A stretch of 64,000 nt of DNA from Diploscapter coronatus (Eukaryota > Nematoda > Chromadorea > Rhabditida > Rhabditidae), in contig OZ038423.1 in NCBI GenBank assembly GCA_964036155.1, positions 74,539,249-74,603,248 of the forward strand. Reading direction: 5' to 3'. Below the pieces are notes generated by a model, which had not been told where the DNA came from, did not search any database, and worked only from the letters and a program-made list of their open reading frames with translations. The position numbers were made by a program, and so were the translations under genes. Of this stretch, positions 37,212 to 51,431 are shown piece after piece (within the stretch, counting starts at the first letter, position 1; the number at the start of each line of letters is the position of its first letter).

Positions 37212-40200
37212 CGATTTCGAGAGACTTCTTCGCACTCCAACACTACTAACGCTTTAAGCTTCAAAATCATTGATGGTGGAGATTTTGAAGTTGAGGTTTA
37301 GGTATTGAAATTGGAAAAAGTTTAAGATTTTTCGAACGAAACGAAAGATCAATCGATGAAAATCCGAAAATAAGTAATAATCGTAGTAAGATTTGGCATT
37401 ACGTGAGCAACAAGTCTCGGATCGAATCGAGCTATCGGAAGACAGAAGGAAGGGAAGATGGATGAGAGTCGCTATGTTAGAAGCACGAAAAGATGTGTAA
37501 AATATGAGAGAAGAAAAGATGAAAAGACAAGGAAAGCTGAAAACAAGGAAGAGAGGGATAAGATAAAAAGATCAAAGAAATAGTGTATGAAGGGAGGATG
37601 AGGATAAGAATCAGGCAATCTCGCGGAGCAGCTGTGTGACTCAAAACAGCAAAAGTGCTCCAAGACATATCGATAGATAGAGTCTTCGATCAGTTGATGT
37701 CCCAAACGTTTTTGCTGGGATATCTCTTAGCCTCGAGGAAAAGATCGATACAATCAGACGCGCCGAACATGCGGTATTACAGCCACGGAATTAGGCTTGA
37801 ATCAAATGAGAAGACTAGGTTTTTGACCCCGAAGGGGAGATAAAGTTATGGAGGAGGCCGATTTGTCATATTCGACATGAAGACATGAAAACATGAACGC
37901 TACAGGAATTGTGAAAACAGCCCAAAATGATTGTTTCAGGAAAGAAGGAATTGCGAACATTACGCAGAGAAGAATTAAGGCAACGCGTGTTATAAGAGCA
38001 TCCAAATATGGATTGGATAAGGCATAGTGATAAGGGTTTGCAATTTTGAGAGTTACGCAAGCTTTAGATCTGAAGATCAAAGCGATTTCTCTTCCATCGA
38101 CCACCAACCGAGGAGGAACAGCTGTTCGATACTAAAGAGATAATAGTAAAAATATTGCAAAGTCGAAATTTCATCCGACCCATAAAATCCCATCATTTGT
38201 CGAAATTAAACAACAAAGTTTCGAGAATTGTTTGCCATTTTTGGAAATGATAAACGATTTCGATTAATTTTTCAGGCTTCTGTGCGCAATGTATTGAATG
38301 GCATGAATTTTTATTCCTGGTTATGCGTTATTATGGCAAATGCTATAGATGCAGAGGAAGCAGTTTTGAAAAGCGGAAAAACGGCTGCGATGCGTCATCA
38401 CGTCACCGATTTTCGACGCCCGCTTTTTGTTATTTTCGCATTGTTTTCATTCGACTGACAGAAAGCGTCAAAAGAAGCTGCTTTGTGTCATTTTATCAAA
38501 TAATCAATCGATAATTTGAGGTGTTGAGCGAGGAAAATGGAAATGCCATATTCCACATGGAGGGGGAACATTCTGGAGAATACTAATGACGCAAGAATGA
38601 AATCAGAATGTTTAAAGCCAAAGTATCTAAAAATCGGAGTTTTTTTTAAATTTTATTTTGGGTTTGTAGATTTTTTTGAGTTTTTCGCCCAGATGTGAAA
38701 ATTTAAAGCTCTGAAAGAACAAAACATGCAAAAATGTGTGAAGTACAATTAAACGGGGATCTTAATGTCGACTATATCGGTTAGCGAGTAGATACTTACC
38801 GATGAAAAATCGCGTTACACAGAACGGAGCTTGAGAAATTCATTTAGAAAGATCGAGACAATCAAGAAATAGTAAGGAAATCAGATAGAACCAGAGAAAT
38901 AGAAAAGTTAGAGAGTGGTAAGGTCCGATAGAATTAGAGAAGTGAGGAATTGAAGAAATCGTTAGTACTTTTAGACGAATAGAGAAGCAGACATATCCTC
39001 GGGATTTCGAATACAAACACGTCAAGAATTAGACAAAAGTCAGCCCGAGAAAATAACCGAAGAGAAATCGCAGTAATACATGCGGAATGAAGAGATGGAA
39101 AGACACAGAGGAACGGAAACGAGAGAAAAAATAGAGAAGCAGAAATAGAAATATCATTGATATTGAGATGGGAAAAGAGGGTGGGAGGATGAAAAATATG
39201 AAAATACGAAGATTGAAGGGCTTGTTCAACGCTGATCAAAGATGTAAATTATCGAGTAAATCATTGATACCAAGAAAAAGTGCCCGGATTTCAGGAAATG
39301 GATTTTAAGATATCGCATGTGATAGAGACAATTTGGCGGGACTAAAGAACAACGCCTAATTAACGGCGCTATCGACAACGCCTGTAAATGGACAAAGACG
39401 GAAAAAAACTTGATTTACGCAAAATCTTAGAATTCTAAATTAAACGTCTAGGAGAAAATAGTCGATTTTAGGATGATATGAAAATGCCTAAATTGTCTAA
39501 ATTAGGCGTTCAATTTTAACGAAATGGCATTGATGAGATTTAGAAATACTAGAATAGGTCTTATGAAATTCATTTTAAAAAAAATCTATGTAGCTTCTAA
39601 ATTTGGGCGTTCATTTTATGAAAGGGCATCGATAAGAAGCTCATAACAGGGGTGATTCATTGCGAAATAATTGCGCATTTAATGACACCGATAATTGCAA
39701 AATCACGATAAGAGACTAAATGTTAGGTAGTGACAGGTAAAGAAACATCTGTTGAAGAGGTTAATGTTGATAAAAACTGATATGATAGCTGCTAGATGGG
39801 AAGGCAACGAACACAGAAATGTCCCCATTGTTCAGGGCGAATGGAAGAATCTGTTCGAGTATTCATTGGGAATAGTTGAGGGAACCGGAACAGGTTAGGT
39901 TTCAAATCAATGCTAATAATAACTGACTGATCTGAAAGTAATAATGTCTTAGATTGCTAACGAATGAAATTTCGCCTAATTATCCACCGATCATAAGTTA
40001 CTTGAGATCAACTTCAGTTAAACCGAATTACTTCACACTCAATAATCGAATAAGATACTGATTTCTTAGATTGTGAATGAACGGAATATCGTATTTTTGG
40101 ATAATTAAAAAGTATCGTAATTTCGATATCTAAAGAGACTTCGGGTGAAAACCACCTGTTATACGGAATCAGGATATGTCAAAGGAAAATGGCGTTGTCA

Positions 40201-43200
40201 CTTGTCGTGTGATGAATGATTGATAATGACGTTGATTTACAAGGACTGATCGAATTAGAAAAAGCGAACGCGCACTTTGCAGTGGCAGGAAAAGCTGCGT
40301 GCCTGCATGTGATAAGGCATAAAAGAGGAAAGCAAGCTGGAGATACGACACTGAACATACCTGTCAAAGGCCTAATTCAATAGGGAAAGAACGCGTCTGA
40401 TTACACGTAATCTAGCTAATCATACGACTTTTGGGAACATAACGGTAAAAATCATTAGCTTATTATGGATAAGGCTTCGATGCTTTTTTTTTTTATATAC
40501 AACGCATGAAATGCCAATTCTATGATCAGCTAATGTTGAAAATTATTCCAAATTTGAGAAAACTGCAAAAGTCAACAATTGGGAATCGCAAAGAAATTGA
40601 TAATCGATAAGATCAAAGAGCTGATAGAGAAAGAAGACTACGAGGGTATATCCTTCGGATTCCCGGTTGAAATGAACAAACAACTTGGCGATAGAACTTG
40701 AGATGAAGAGAAGCAATACAGAAATAAGAGACAGAAAGACACAGGAGAAGTAAAAAACTATGCACTTTCGATGTGCTTAGATAAAGATAAAGGTTGGCGA
40801 AGAGTGAAAATATTCATATCAGGAGTCTTTTTTTCTATAGGAGTATCTAAAATATTCGATATTTTACGAAATATCTAAGCTTTCAAGCAATAATAAAGAT
40901 GAGTTTCTTACAGGTCGAATGGGGAATTCTCAATAAAACTAACACAAAAAGCGGCTATGATTTTATTTTATTCGTTCCCACAAAATATTCGACAGAAAGC
41001 GGGCCGGCCGCGTAAAATCTATGTAAACATGAACGATGACAATCCGAATGCAAAAATGTGGAAAGAAACGGGAAATTTGAGAATCGCGGCGAAAATTTAA
41101 GGCCTGAAAATGACGAGAATAATTTACATTGACTATCTCAAAGCGGAAATTGGGTAGGTTTTCAGGACTTCGAGATTTTTTTTCCAAATTGCGAATTATA
41201 ATTTCGATTTTCAAAAGATTCATAGAAACTGTTGAAGAAATGTCTGTCACAGATAAATTCGCGAAATTGCCAAACCAAATAATCGAAAGATGAAAACCTA
41301 AACCCAGAATTTTAATTTATAGGTCGTACCGTTTTGCGTGCATTTCTCATTTTCTCGCCGGGCATACCACATTTTCTGCTCAAGGCTACTTTATGCTCTT
41401 CGGAATCCCCTTTATTTTACTCCCTTCGCCTTCTCTCCTTACAGTCAGACAGTCAGTCAATTTCGCCTTCCTCCTTATTTCTCCATTTCTCATTCGAATC
41501 GAATTCCAATTCAAAGTCACTCAAAACGACGTCTGGTAAAAACGCGGAGGCACACTTGACATGCAAATGCGTAGAGTTTGCAAATCGACTGAATTGGATG
41601 CGAGGATTTCAGATATCCATTCGAAAATCGAGATCCCCATTTCCGTATTATGGTTTACAGCTCAGTTTTAGATCTTCGAATGAATCAAAGTTCATCAACT
41701 CTCGAATTTAACGATGAGAAACTAAAGACAAACTAAGGATGTTTTTACGAGAAAAAATTAGAAATTTTCAGTTTAGATTACTTTGTGGATATTTTGCAGA
41801 AAATTTTAAATTCTATCAGATCAAACAAAATTCACAACAGCGAAATTCCTAAAATAGGGGATGCTTCGTTTTGCTTTGCGCGTTCCCAAGATGGTGCTGC
41901 AGAAAATGCCTGTAGGGCGGCTTATGCCTTATAGGGAAATTGTCAATAAAGGCACACACACACAAATAGAGATGAGAGAAATAACTGAAATCAAGGAAGA
42001 GGGAGGAGGATGATTCATTAGAAAGTCGGTTGCGATACGACACACGGAAAGGACGAGAGGTTTTTGGGGTAAACCAACAAGTGACACATGTCCCCTGGCA
42101 CTTGCCCGTCAAGACAGTCGAATGTTATTCTAACCATTTGATTTTGGGGGAAATATCGAGTGTGTATCTACAATATTAGGATTCTTTCAATCCAATAAAA
42201 TGTCGAGAACTTTCACTGAAATAGGAGAAAAAAACCTCAATCCGTTAGATTCAAATTGGATGGTCAGATTAATGCGCGAATGGGCGAGATTTGCGCTAAT
42301 TGGACCCAATAACTTCAAGGAAATCGGATCTTCGTGACAAACGGTGGTCTTTTCGTTAAGCGGTAGGGCTTCTATATTTTGTAGGAAAAATCAGTAAGGT
42401 GTGTAGTTTCTAAAGATCATTGATATAGACTTTTGGTTCTTATTACTGGAACGTTTGCGTAGAAACAAACATAGAGGGAATACCTACTGGTACGTAAAAA
42501 GTCGATCTATGAGAAGGAAGTAGAGTAAAAGTTGCCCTATGGCTAATGAATGGAAAATTTACGCCATCGTTAATGAAAGAAGCTAGACTGCTTCTTATTA
42601 CTATCTGGATTGCACTACTAAAAAACCACTAGGTTTCCACCACGAAAAAATCATTACAGAAATGAAGGTGCCACCTTCTAGATTCTTTTTTACTTTTTAA
42701 TTGGATTATTTTGAAAATGAGTAGAGTAGCTAGAAAATCTGGCAGATCTTATGCAAGTCGTCTAGACTGGTTACGCAATGTTTTTATTCCAGGAGGTTTC
42801 CGATGTTGAAGCATAAATTGCAAAATATTTCAAGTTAATGTCGAAGTAAAAATTGAGCTTTCTTTTCCCCGACCTTTTTCGTCTTTGATGTCGAAAGTGA
42901 AGTGGAAAAATATCCACCGAAGGTTGAATTTCCCCACAATCGAAATCAATGTTCCTTATAGCCGACTCTTCGAAAATTGGTTTGAAGTTGAAAGTTCTTG
43001 AAGCCATACGAAGGCAAATTCGAATTTCGTTCATTCTTGACCTAGACCTGTATAAAGGTGATTTTGAACATATCGAAGTAGGAACACTGTGACAAGATAA
43101 AAGTATCAATACGATCGAATGACAATGAACCTTGCTTACACAATTATCTTTTGATGGCTGTCAGTATTTGTAAAATCGATTATTTTCACCGATCTAGACC

Positions 43201-43747
43201 GATATAATTCCTCTCAGATATTATGTTCTCTAGAGTAAGGATGTCTTGATACAATATGCCCTTGGATGGTGATGTTTCAATGAATGCGTTCCATTTCCTT
43301 CTACCTGAGTAACTCGTTGCATCCTTCCAACTTCTACCTATTCATTCGCCTTCCTTTCGCTTTGCGGATCTAATTTGTCTCCTCCTCCTCCCTCAGGTTA
43401 GTTTGTTCACTTCTTCTTCACTCAGCACGCTGCCATCGGTCGCGTCGGCAGTCAACAAAGAAAAATCTGACGAGGAAAATAGTATTGCGAAAGAAAGTAG
43501 ACAGGGAAAAATAGGATGCAGGAGAGAAAATAGAACGCACTCTCTCACTCATAATTTCGCTACTCCTCGCACTTTTACTCCCTAACAAATACAAAGTCAG
43601 AATAACTTTGGACTGTATGATTTTCATTGAACGTAAAATGGTACTGAAAATCGAGAATACTCAAAGACGATCTAGTTATAGGAAGATAGAAACGCCGAGG
43701 AAGCGAAGAAAATTATGCGTAAACCCCAAAACTAGCGATACGCGGAT

Positions 43748-43883
43748 CAGGCGTGCACGAACTTACAATTATACTTTGACTTCAAGCTATTTTTAGCAAT
43801 TTCTACTTCGACTTCTAATTCGGACTTTTTAAACTGAGACTTCGATTTCGAAAATTTCAAAATCAAAACTTCGTGCATTCCTG
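43748..43883. mobile_element. hAT-like MITE, 136 bp
   Basis: Starts CAGGCGTGCACGAACTT and ends AACTTCGTGCATTCCTG; the centre has TTCGACTTC-type simple repeats. The flanks ACGCGGAT (43740-43747) and ATGCGGAT (43884-43891) match at 7 of 8 bases. Similar single ends occur near 24090 and 44671. Confidence 0.7.
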
Positions 43884-46800
43884 ATGCGGATGCACTCCTC
43901 AGATAGTGAGATAACGTGAAATTACGGCAGAAAAACTGATGGAAAATAAAACCTTTGGAATTTGAAGGAGAAAATTATTATGAAAATGAAAGTTGTCACA
44001 TTTGAACAACAAGAAAAAGCACGAAGATCTTTGAAGAGGGTCGCAGTAGGTAAGAGATAAAGAGAATATAGGGGGAAAGTCGGAGAGAACATGAAAATTC
44101 TAGATATCCAGAGGGCAAACACTTCAAAATACAGAAGAAGCGAGGAGAAGGGTTATGGATTTTTGAGAGATCAATAGACAAGTAGGAAGAAAAAGCGAGA
44201 TAGAATATGATTTTCAGAGTGTCTAAAGATGCAGAAACTAAATGAAATAGTGTTCGAATTGTTAGGAAAGGAAACGAAATGTGATTTCTAGAGTCTAGAG
44301 ACAATTGAAATCCATAGAAAGCACTCTACAAACCAAAGACAGTCCTACGCATATTCATATTGAATAGTCATTATTCATATTCCTCTATGCTCCGCCCATC
44401 AAGACAATGCCGCACTTTGCATAAGTGTTGAGGGGAAAAACACTGCATAGAGAGTGGACAATGTGAAGTACGCGGATATGAGAATGTGCCAAAGCGAAGA
44501 GGAACACTCTGACAACACATTTTGAGTGGAAAAGATTGGAAATTGACTCGAAATAACCCATGCCCATTTTTGATCGAAGTGGATGGATATGGATTGTAAG
44601 TGAAAATCAAGACTGATCTGAATTTCGGTTTGAAAATTTTCGAAGTTGAAATCGACGTTCGCGCACCCCTGATGCGAGACTCTCTAATAATGATCTTCAA
44701 TGAAAATCGAGCATTTTTTGTGATGAAAGATGATTTGAAACAAATGGCTAGTGATAGAATGAAATTATGGCTATTTTAGTGTCATCGTGTAAAACAATCA
44801 ACTTTCAACGTTTTTTTCTGATAATGACATCTCAAACTTGATTTCCTTAGTTGTTGTAAAGTTATGAATGAATTTGCATTAATGCAGAGAGAAGCAGAGC
44901 CACGGTAACTGGTCATGAACAAATACGAATATCGATGAATTGCAATAGATGCAAATGCTGCAAACTTGGTGCACGGTTTTCGGGAGAAATTATCTTCGAG
45001 AGAAATAGTGTATGAACTAAAGAGAGATTAGAGAAACAGACATTTCTCCGTACATGAATCAATCGACGTTCAGCAAATAGAGCGTTAGATGGTAAACCCC
45101 TTTGACACTTATTAATCGGGTTAGAAGCTGGATTCCCAATGCAAAAATGCATCAAGCTTGTTCCCCAACACCCTCGCGTGAGAACGCATTTGTAATGCAT
45201 CGCAGACAGTTTTGTAGATCTATCCCTCAACATTAGAAAAGATATCTGATAGAAAAAGCAGACGGAGGTGTAGGTTAGTTGCAGGTAATTGATGGTCATT
45301 GAAAGAGGTTAATCAACGTCATCTGAGATTATAAATAAAAAATGAAGATCTGGCTTTATGATATTTCAAAGTTTATGATAATTAAAGCTCAGATTTAGAA
45401 GCCTCACAGAAAATCAATAATGTTCATACTGTAAAAGGAAATGGTCGAAAATCCTGTTGAAATCGAAGTGAAAATTTCCAATTGAAAAAGCAAATTTGTA
45501 TGCACGGAAGAAATAAAATAATAAGAATGAGACAGGTAAGAATGGGGTCTTCATCTCAATTCTCAATTCACAGCCGGAGGCAGACGTTATCTCGTCGCCG
45601 GATCAGAAAGGAATGAAGTAGTGAGTGGAGAAGAGAAAGATGGAATGACGGCTAAGATACGCCACACGCAACACTAATGAGAATATTAATTTGACTGAAA
45701 TTGGTCGAAATTTTTGCATTTTTACGAAGATTGCAAGTCGTGATATCGGTGACCACTTTGACGTAGGACGTAGAAATTGGGAGTGATTGCTCATTATTGG
45801 AAAAGAATTATGTCATGAGGTTAAAAAGCTAAAGATACTGAACAATATCACTACAAGATCTAGGGTAATCAGAATAATGGATCTGATAATTCCTAAATCA
45901 AAATAGTCTCCGCCCACTAGCTAAGACAGGCATTTTGTGATGCAATAAGCAAATCACGCTGATCTCGAATAAGTATGGGGAAAAGACTGGTGTAAAATGG
46001 AAACACTGTGATTCTTTCGATTGAACATATGCGAAGAAATAGCGTCAAAAGACGTGAAGATGAAAATAGTTTGAAAATGGAAGGGACGGAAAGAGGCAGA
46101 CAATTTCCTTTTACGAATATGCATATGAGTCATTGGAATGCGGCAATAGATAATAGTGGTCATTCTGAGCTACTTCAGAAATAAAATGGCATATTCCAGT
46201 CGGATTTCCGGAGATATTCTATCATTAGACGGGATTCTGAGGATCTCTTATTGCATAATAGAAGAAAATGGCAAGAGACTAATTTATTTTAGCCCTCGAA
46301 AAGGTGTTTTGGAATGCAGACGACGATAACAGGAACTGTAAATAGCCTTTTTGCAATCCCATTCACAATCCGTCTTTTTCTATGAACCTCCTCCCTTCTC
46401 CTCATTCATTCTCACTATTTTCCTCGCGAGGTGTGCATGTGTTGTGTTTGTTCATAAAAGGAGTGTAGGGAAACAGAGACATGGTCATTTTTGCGCATTC
46501 TGACCGACACTCATTCGCTCTAGAGGAATCTCACCTAATGTTGAAGGATATGAGTCGAAAGCAGGTCAGGATAAAGAGTTTTAGAAAAGCGTTTTTGTAA
46601 AGTGATCTGGGAAAATCGAAATAAAATCAAAAGCCCTTTTCGGGCGAGCGACACCGGATGTGAATCATCTGGGGCATGTGGAAGAATGCAAGAAGTCGAT
46701 CACTTTCAAGGTTAATTCCCAATTTCATAAAACTGAAACTTTTACGTATGTTTCAAGATGGCATAAAATAATAATGAAAAGTGATTTAGTATAAAGATTG

Positions 46801-49800
46801 CACCTTGTAAAAACTAAAAAATCAATAAATTTCAAGTTCGACGGCAAAAATCGATGGGTTGGAAAGATGAAAGATAAAGTGGCCCTCAGAGTGGCTGCGA
46901 TGGGAGCATTTCTCTCAACTTCTTTGTCAGCTTCGCTAATCTCTTTCATCTTTATCTCATCCTCGCCCTCTTTCTGCAATGGCATTCTCTAAACAAACAG
47001 TTCTAATGATATCGAGAAGATTAAAAATGGATTTTTCCATTAAAAATAACAATGAGGATCAGGAATAAACATCAGGTTCGTCAATTAAAAGCTAACCTTC
47101 ATATCTTCATCAGAGACATTAGAATATGACATTTTTGAAAACTCCGAATTGACTTCAGAAAAAATAATGAAATTAGGATTGAACTTGATTTTTGCCGAGC
47201 AAAAATAAAACAGGAAGGTACAATCTCCAGTAAAAGTCACTGATCTTCATAGGTTAAGTGTGTATCAAAAGAATGACAAGGCAATAAGTAGATAAAAATC
47301 TTACAGAAACAATTCCTGGAGATGAACTGTTCTGAAGATTTTGAACTTTCTGCAAAATCAAGTTCCAAGATTCGAGATAAAAGACTATTCGGACTCGTAT
47401 TGAATGGAACTCTTTTCTCCCGAGGTGCGTTGATGTTCTCTAATGACGAGAAAATGTTCGAGGAAAAGAAAACGAAATGTAAAATACGACGAGGGAAGAG
47501 CGAAATGAGGTAAAGTGAAGGAAAACAGACTGGATTCGTGCTTCTCTGCCTGCATACAGACATACAAAGAGACTGTCGGGCTGTTGGATTTCGTATATCC
47601 TTATATTTTTCTCCATTCTTTTCTCGTCGAATTTACTTTTCTACTCTAGATTCTTTTTCTTCGGGTAGGAGTGTTCGAGTTAAGAAAATCTTTCTCCGTT
47701 TCTTTACCCATCTCGCATTCTCATACTCCTTCTACGAGAAAATCCCAGCTTCTAAGCGGTTTTTTACCCAACGATGTTCCAATAATTTTCTTGTCTGACG
47801 CAGCGAAATCCACGTTCGTTCAACTTTTTGCAGACTCATTTCAGCAGTTATTGCAATTTTGCAGACAACCCAAATCTGGTTTCACCATGTTTAGAAAAAA
47901 ACGCTACAAATTACTCGAAGCTTGTAGAATTTCAGAGAAGTTACATAATTGTTAGAACAGTGCGCAGAAAGTAAAAATAAGTCAGAAGAAAAATGAAACT
48001 TCGTTAAAACCATGTCATATTCGAACAGAACAAAAAACGATTGATAAAATTGATGAGTAATAATAATCAGCCAATAAAAAAGCAGGCATGAAAAAGCCTG
48101 TTACTCATTTTGCTGAATGGAAAAGTCTTTGATAATGAGTCAATGGCTATAACAGAAATATGCGCGGTGATTCATAATTTATCAAAAGAAACATTTCCAA
48201 TTTAGATCAGGATCAATAGGAATATAATTTTAGACATTTATTAATTGATGGAATTAAATGCTGCAAAATCAATTGAATTCATCACAACGTATGATACTGT
48301 GGACGAAATTTTACGCTATGTTAGCTGAAGGATTGCGATCTTCGTGTGTGCAGAGTGTGAAATGCGCCAGTGCATAAGAAAGACGACAGTTGGAAGATGC
48401 AAAATGCGTGTTGGAAAATAAAGGAAACACAATTGACAGCGGTCAGACAGCGCAAAAGTCGTCACTACACGAGCTTGAGCCGATTAGCACTAGCAAAGAA
48501 TTAACAAGAGGCGAAAAATTATGCCGAAATTCTATGGAGGAATATTTTTTGCTACAATATTTACTTCGTGATCAGAATGCTGGATAAAATGGAAAGATGG
48601 TTATAATTGATGATAATTTAAAGTCATTGCCAAATTGTGCGCTATTATTCAGAGATGAAAATGATAAAATTATATAAAAAAAAAACATGATAAGATTTTT
48701 AAAGCAGTGGCATGAAGTTGATCTTCATCAAGAATGCTATCGAAAGAACTCGAAGATGTTCATCACTCTAACCGCAAGTTCACTGTTCATCTGTGTTGCT
48801 TTGTTGTATACCGGTATCTGACTCTCCGACTCTTACCTAAATCCTTCATCACTTTCTCTATAAGCTTTAGGTAAAGAAAGACAGTCACAACATAGTGTTA
48901 GCATTCGGGAGAATCAGAGAAAGATGATCTCACGAGAGAATGTATAAACAAATCAGATAGGCCTGGGGCACGCAGAAGTGGGCGGAGCCACAAAGTGAGG
49001 AAGGTGGACCACTTGTAGGTGAGTGAAGAATATAGAGTGAAAGAGTGCATATCCATGGCATGAAGGTAAATATTTATCGTATCTATGATGATGAGTAGCG
49101 ACAAAAGAACGTTCCAGTATCGATTTCTGTAGGCGGCTGCAAAGTTATTGATTTCGGAAAATTGTCGAGTTTTGGAAAATACTGGATTCGACAATTCTCT
49201 ATATAAATTCGTGAAATTTCAAGTATCTTATTCGCGGAGTTTTGTGAACAATGCAAGAAAACATTGGCACTTCTGCTCATTTAAGAAAAAAACAAAAAAA
49301 AATCTGAAATTGTTTAAGATTGCTTCAAAGTCCGATTTCAACTGTATCGCACTACAAGATTATTCTGTACTCATACTCAGCCGTATTTGTATATCGACCT
49401 TAAATTATATCTGTGTAGTTGAATTCGAAATTAATTTAGAAGACTCATGTCATTTATTAAAGGTACTAGAATATCTAAACCATGCTTATACAGAAATGGA
49501 GATTTCTAAAATTATAAGACAAAAACTCTGGAAATAGTCAAATATCTATAAAACCAAAAGAAGTGTCGGAAACTTTTCCATACAGGAATTAGATCAACTA
49601 TTGGTAAAAAGTGAAATCCCGCAGTTTCGAGAAAATATCTAGCGAAAAAACAACCATCGACTTTCTTATCGTCGTCTTATTTTCTCCGAAAAAGCGTGTG
49701 AACGTTTTTTAAAATCAAATGAGAGCTGTAAAACTTGAGTAATTGAATTGAAAATCGAAAAATAGGGTCAACGTTTGCAGACGAAAGTGAGTGGAGAGGG

Positions 49801-50692
49801 ATACGATAATTAGAGAGCCGTCAATACAGAAGGAGTGAATAATAAACCTCACCCAATAAATTGAACCGGCAGTCCGCGGGAAGGTGAATGAAATTAGACT
49901 CTCTCACCTGCCGAGGCAATAAGAATTCGCTAATTTATGCCGAGTTTCTAGGTCTAGGTCTATGAATGACCTTTGAATATTGAATTCTAGACTGCTTCAA
50001 AAGTGAATAGAAAAATTTGTAGCGTGATTGCAGCACCTTCGAAACGAATGAAGAACAATAAAGCTTTCGCATTTTTACGTGAAGATAGCTTTTTCTGCAA
50101 AAATGAAGCGATTCATAATAAAATGTTCTCATCTTCTTTGGTTTCAATCTCCTTCAATCCTCAAGACTTCCTAATTTCGCTGCAAAAAGTTGCAAAATAA
50201 GGACGACGCATGACGCTTTCTTCCACAAATCGCGTAGAATTTTGACGAAATCGTTTCAAGTAGCCAATTCTGTTGGTGTCTATATTTCAGACAAGTTTGT
50301 GAGGGGTTATAGACATCCATCTGGAGTCAATATATCAATGATGAAGAATAGCGAGGCAAACATGGACGAGATATCAAAAGTTAGAGATGCAGAGGACTTC
50401 TTTCATTCTGTGTTCATCTCCCCGAAAAATATACATGACCTTCATATAAACGAAGCAATGAAAACCACTTGTCAAAACAGAAGAATCTCAACGTTTTGGA
50501 AAAGATTCTAGAACAAATCCCTCGTTACATGATGAGAAATAGCAGACGGATACAAGATGTGATATCCGAGAAAATAATGATTTGAGGAAGGAATAATTAT
50601 TCATGTTATTTGAGAACAGTAGATACGATACGCCTCAAATAGCCATAAAATATTTCGAATTTCTCAGCATCGTTTTTTTAGATAATTCTGAA

Positions 50693-50777
50693 CAGGGCTG
50701 TAACGGAATCAAATTTTGAAAAATTTCGGAACGGAATTTTAAATTCTCAAACGGAACGGAATTCCGTTACAGCCCTG
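50693..50777. mobile_element. hAT-like MITE, 85 bp, CAGGGCTGTAACGG ends
   Basis: Starts CAGGGCTGTAACGGAATC and ends GGAATTCCGTTACAGCCCTG, so nearly the whole element folds into a hairpin. The flanks ATTCTGAA (50685-50692) and ATGCTGAA (50778-50785) match at 7 of 8 bases. Same family as the repeats at 14478 and 24396. Confidence 0.75.
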
Positions 50778-51431
50778 ATGCTGAAACAAAATTGGAAAAG
50801 TAGAGCTGTTACTCTAAATTGATCCCACTAGACACTACGCCATATCCTAGCCTACTTTCATTTTTGTGATGTACTTAGAAAATTCATATTGCTTAAAAAC
50901 ATTTAAAAAATTTCTAATAAAATCAATAAGACTTTCAAACTAATAAAAAGAGTAGCGATCTTCCTCTTCACACAATCAGATCTTCTTTTCCCTGGCATAT
51001 TCTTTCTATATGTTCTTCCCTAACAATTTGCATTATTATCAAAGCCTGGAAAAACGCTATATTCATCATTTACGTTTGCGCGCGTGGGAAATAAGCACTC
51101 GCTTACATAGCTAGTGAGATCTTCTGCGTGCCTTACATTCCTAATGTTCTAGGATATGAACAGTCGCAGAGTAAAAAAACTTATGTCAGAGAGATATGAA
51201 GCTGTTATTTTGAAAATGACAGAAAACTAGTTGACGGTATGACGGTTTGCTTTTATTCAAGGGTATTGATGACACTTTGAAAGAGCGAAGATTTTAGGGG
51301 TGAAAGTTCAAACGTAATAGTAAAAAAATAAATCTTCTTTACAAGAAAATATTTTACCGAGTTTATTTGCGAACAAAATCATCTAGATAAATATGTGATT
51401 TGGATCATTACGAGACCAATTATTTGATGCT

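Larger units (their letters stand above)
37212..51431. other. About 14-kb region without a supportable gene
   Basis: No run of exons with coding character and matching phases was found on either strand. The plus strand has many purine-rich tracts (for example 37440-37600, 38870-39240, 40690-40780, 44040-44180) and a few pyrimidine-rich ones (41340-41520, 47590-47760). It holds MITEs at 43748-43883 and 50693-50777. A few ORFs of 86-129 aa (46725-46985 minus, 48898-49194 minus, 49148-49537 plus) could not be tied to splice partners. Small RNA genes cannot be excluded by eye. Confidence 0.5.

Noticed and set aside
46725..46985. Minus-strand ORF starting MPLQKEGEDEIKMKEISEAD as an exon
   Set aside because: The first half looks coding, but I found no donor in phase and no partner exon within several kilobases.
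49148..49537. 129-aa plus-strand ORF
   Set aside because: No motif, AT-rich codons, no splice or start context; likely random.
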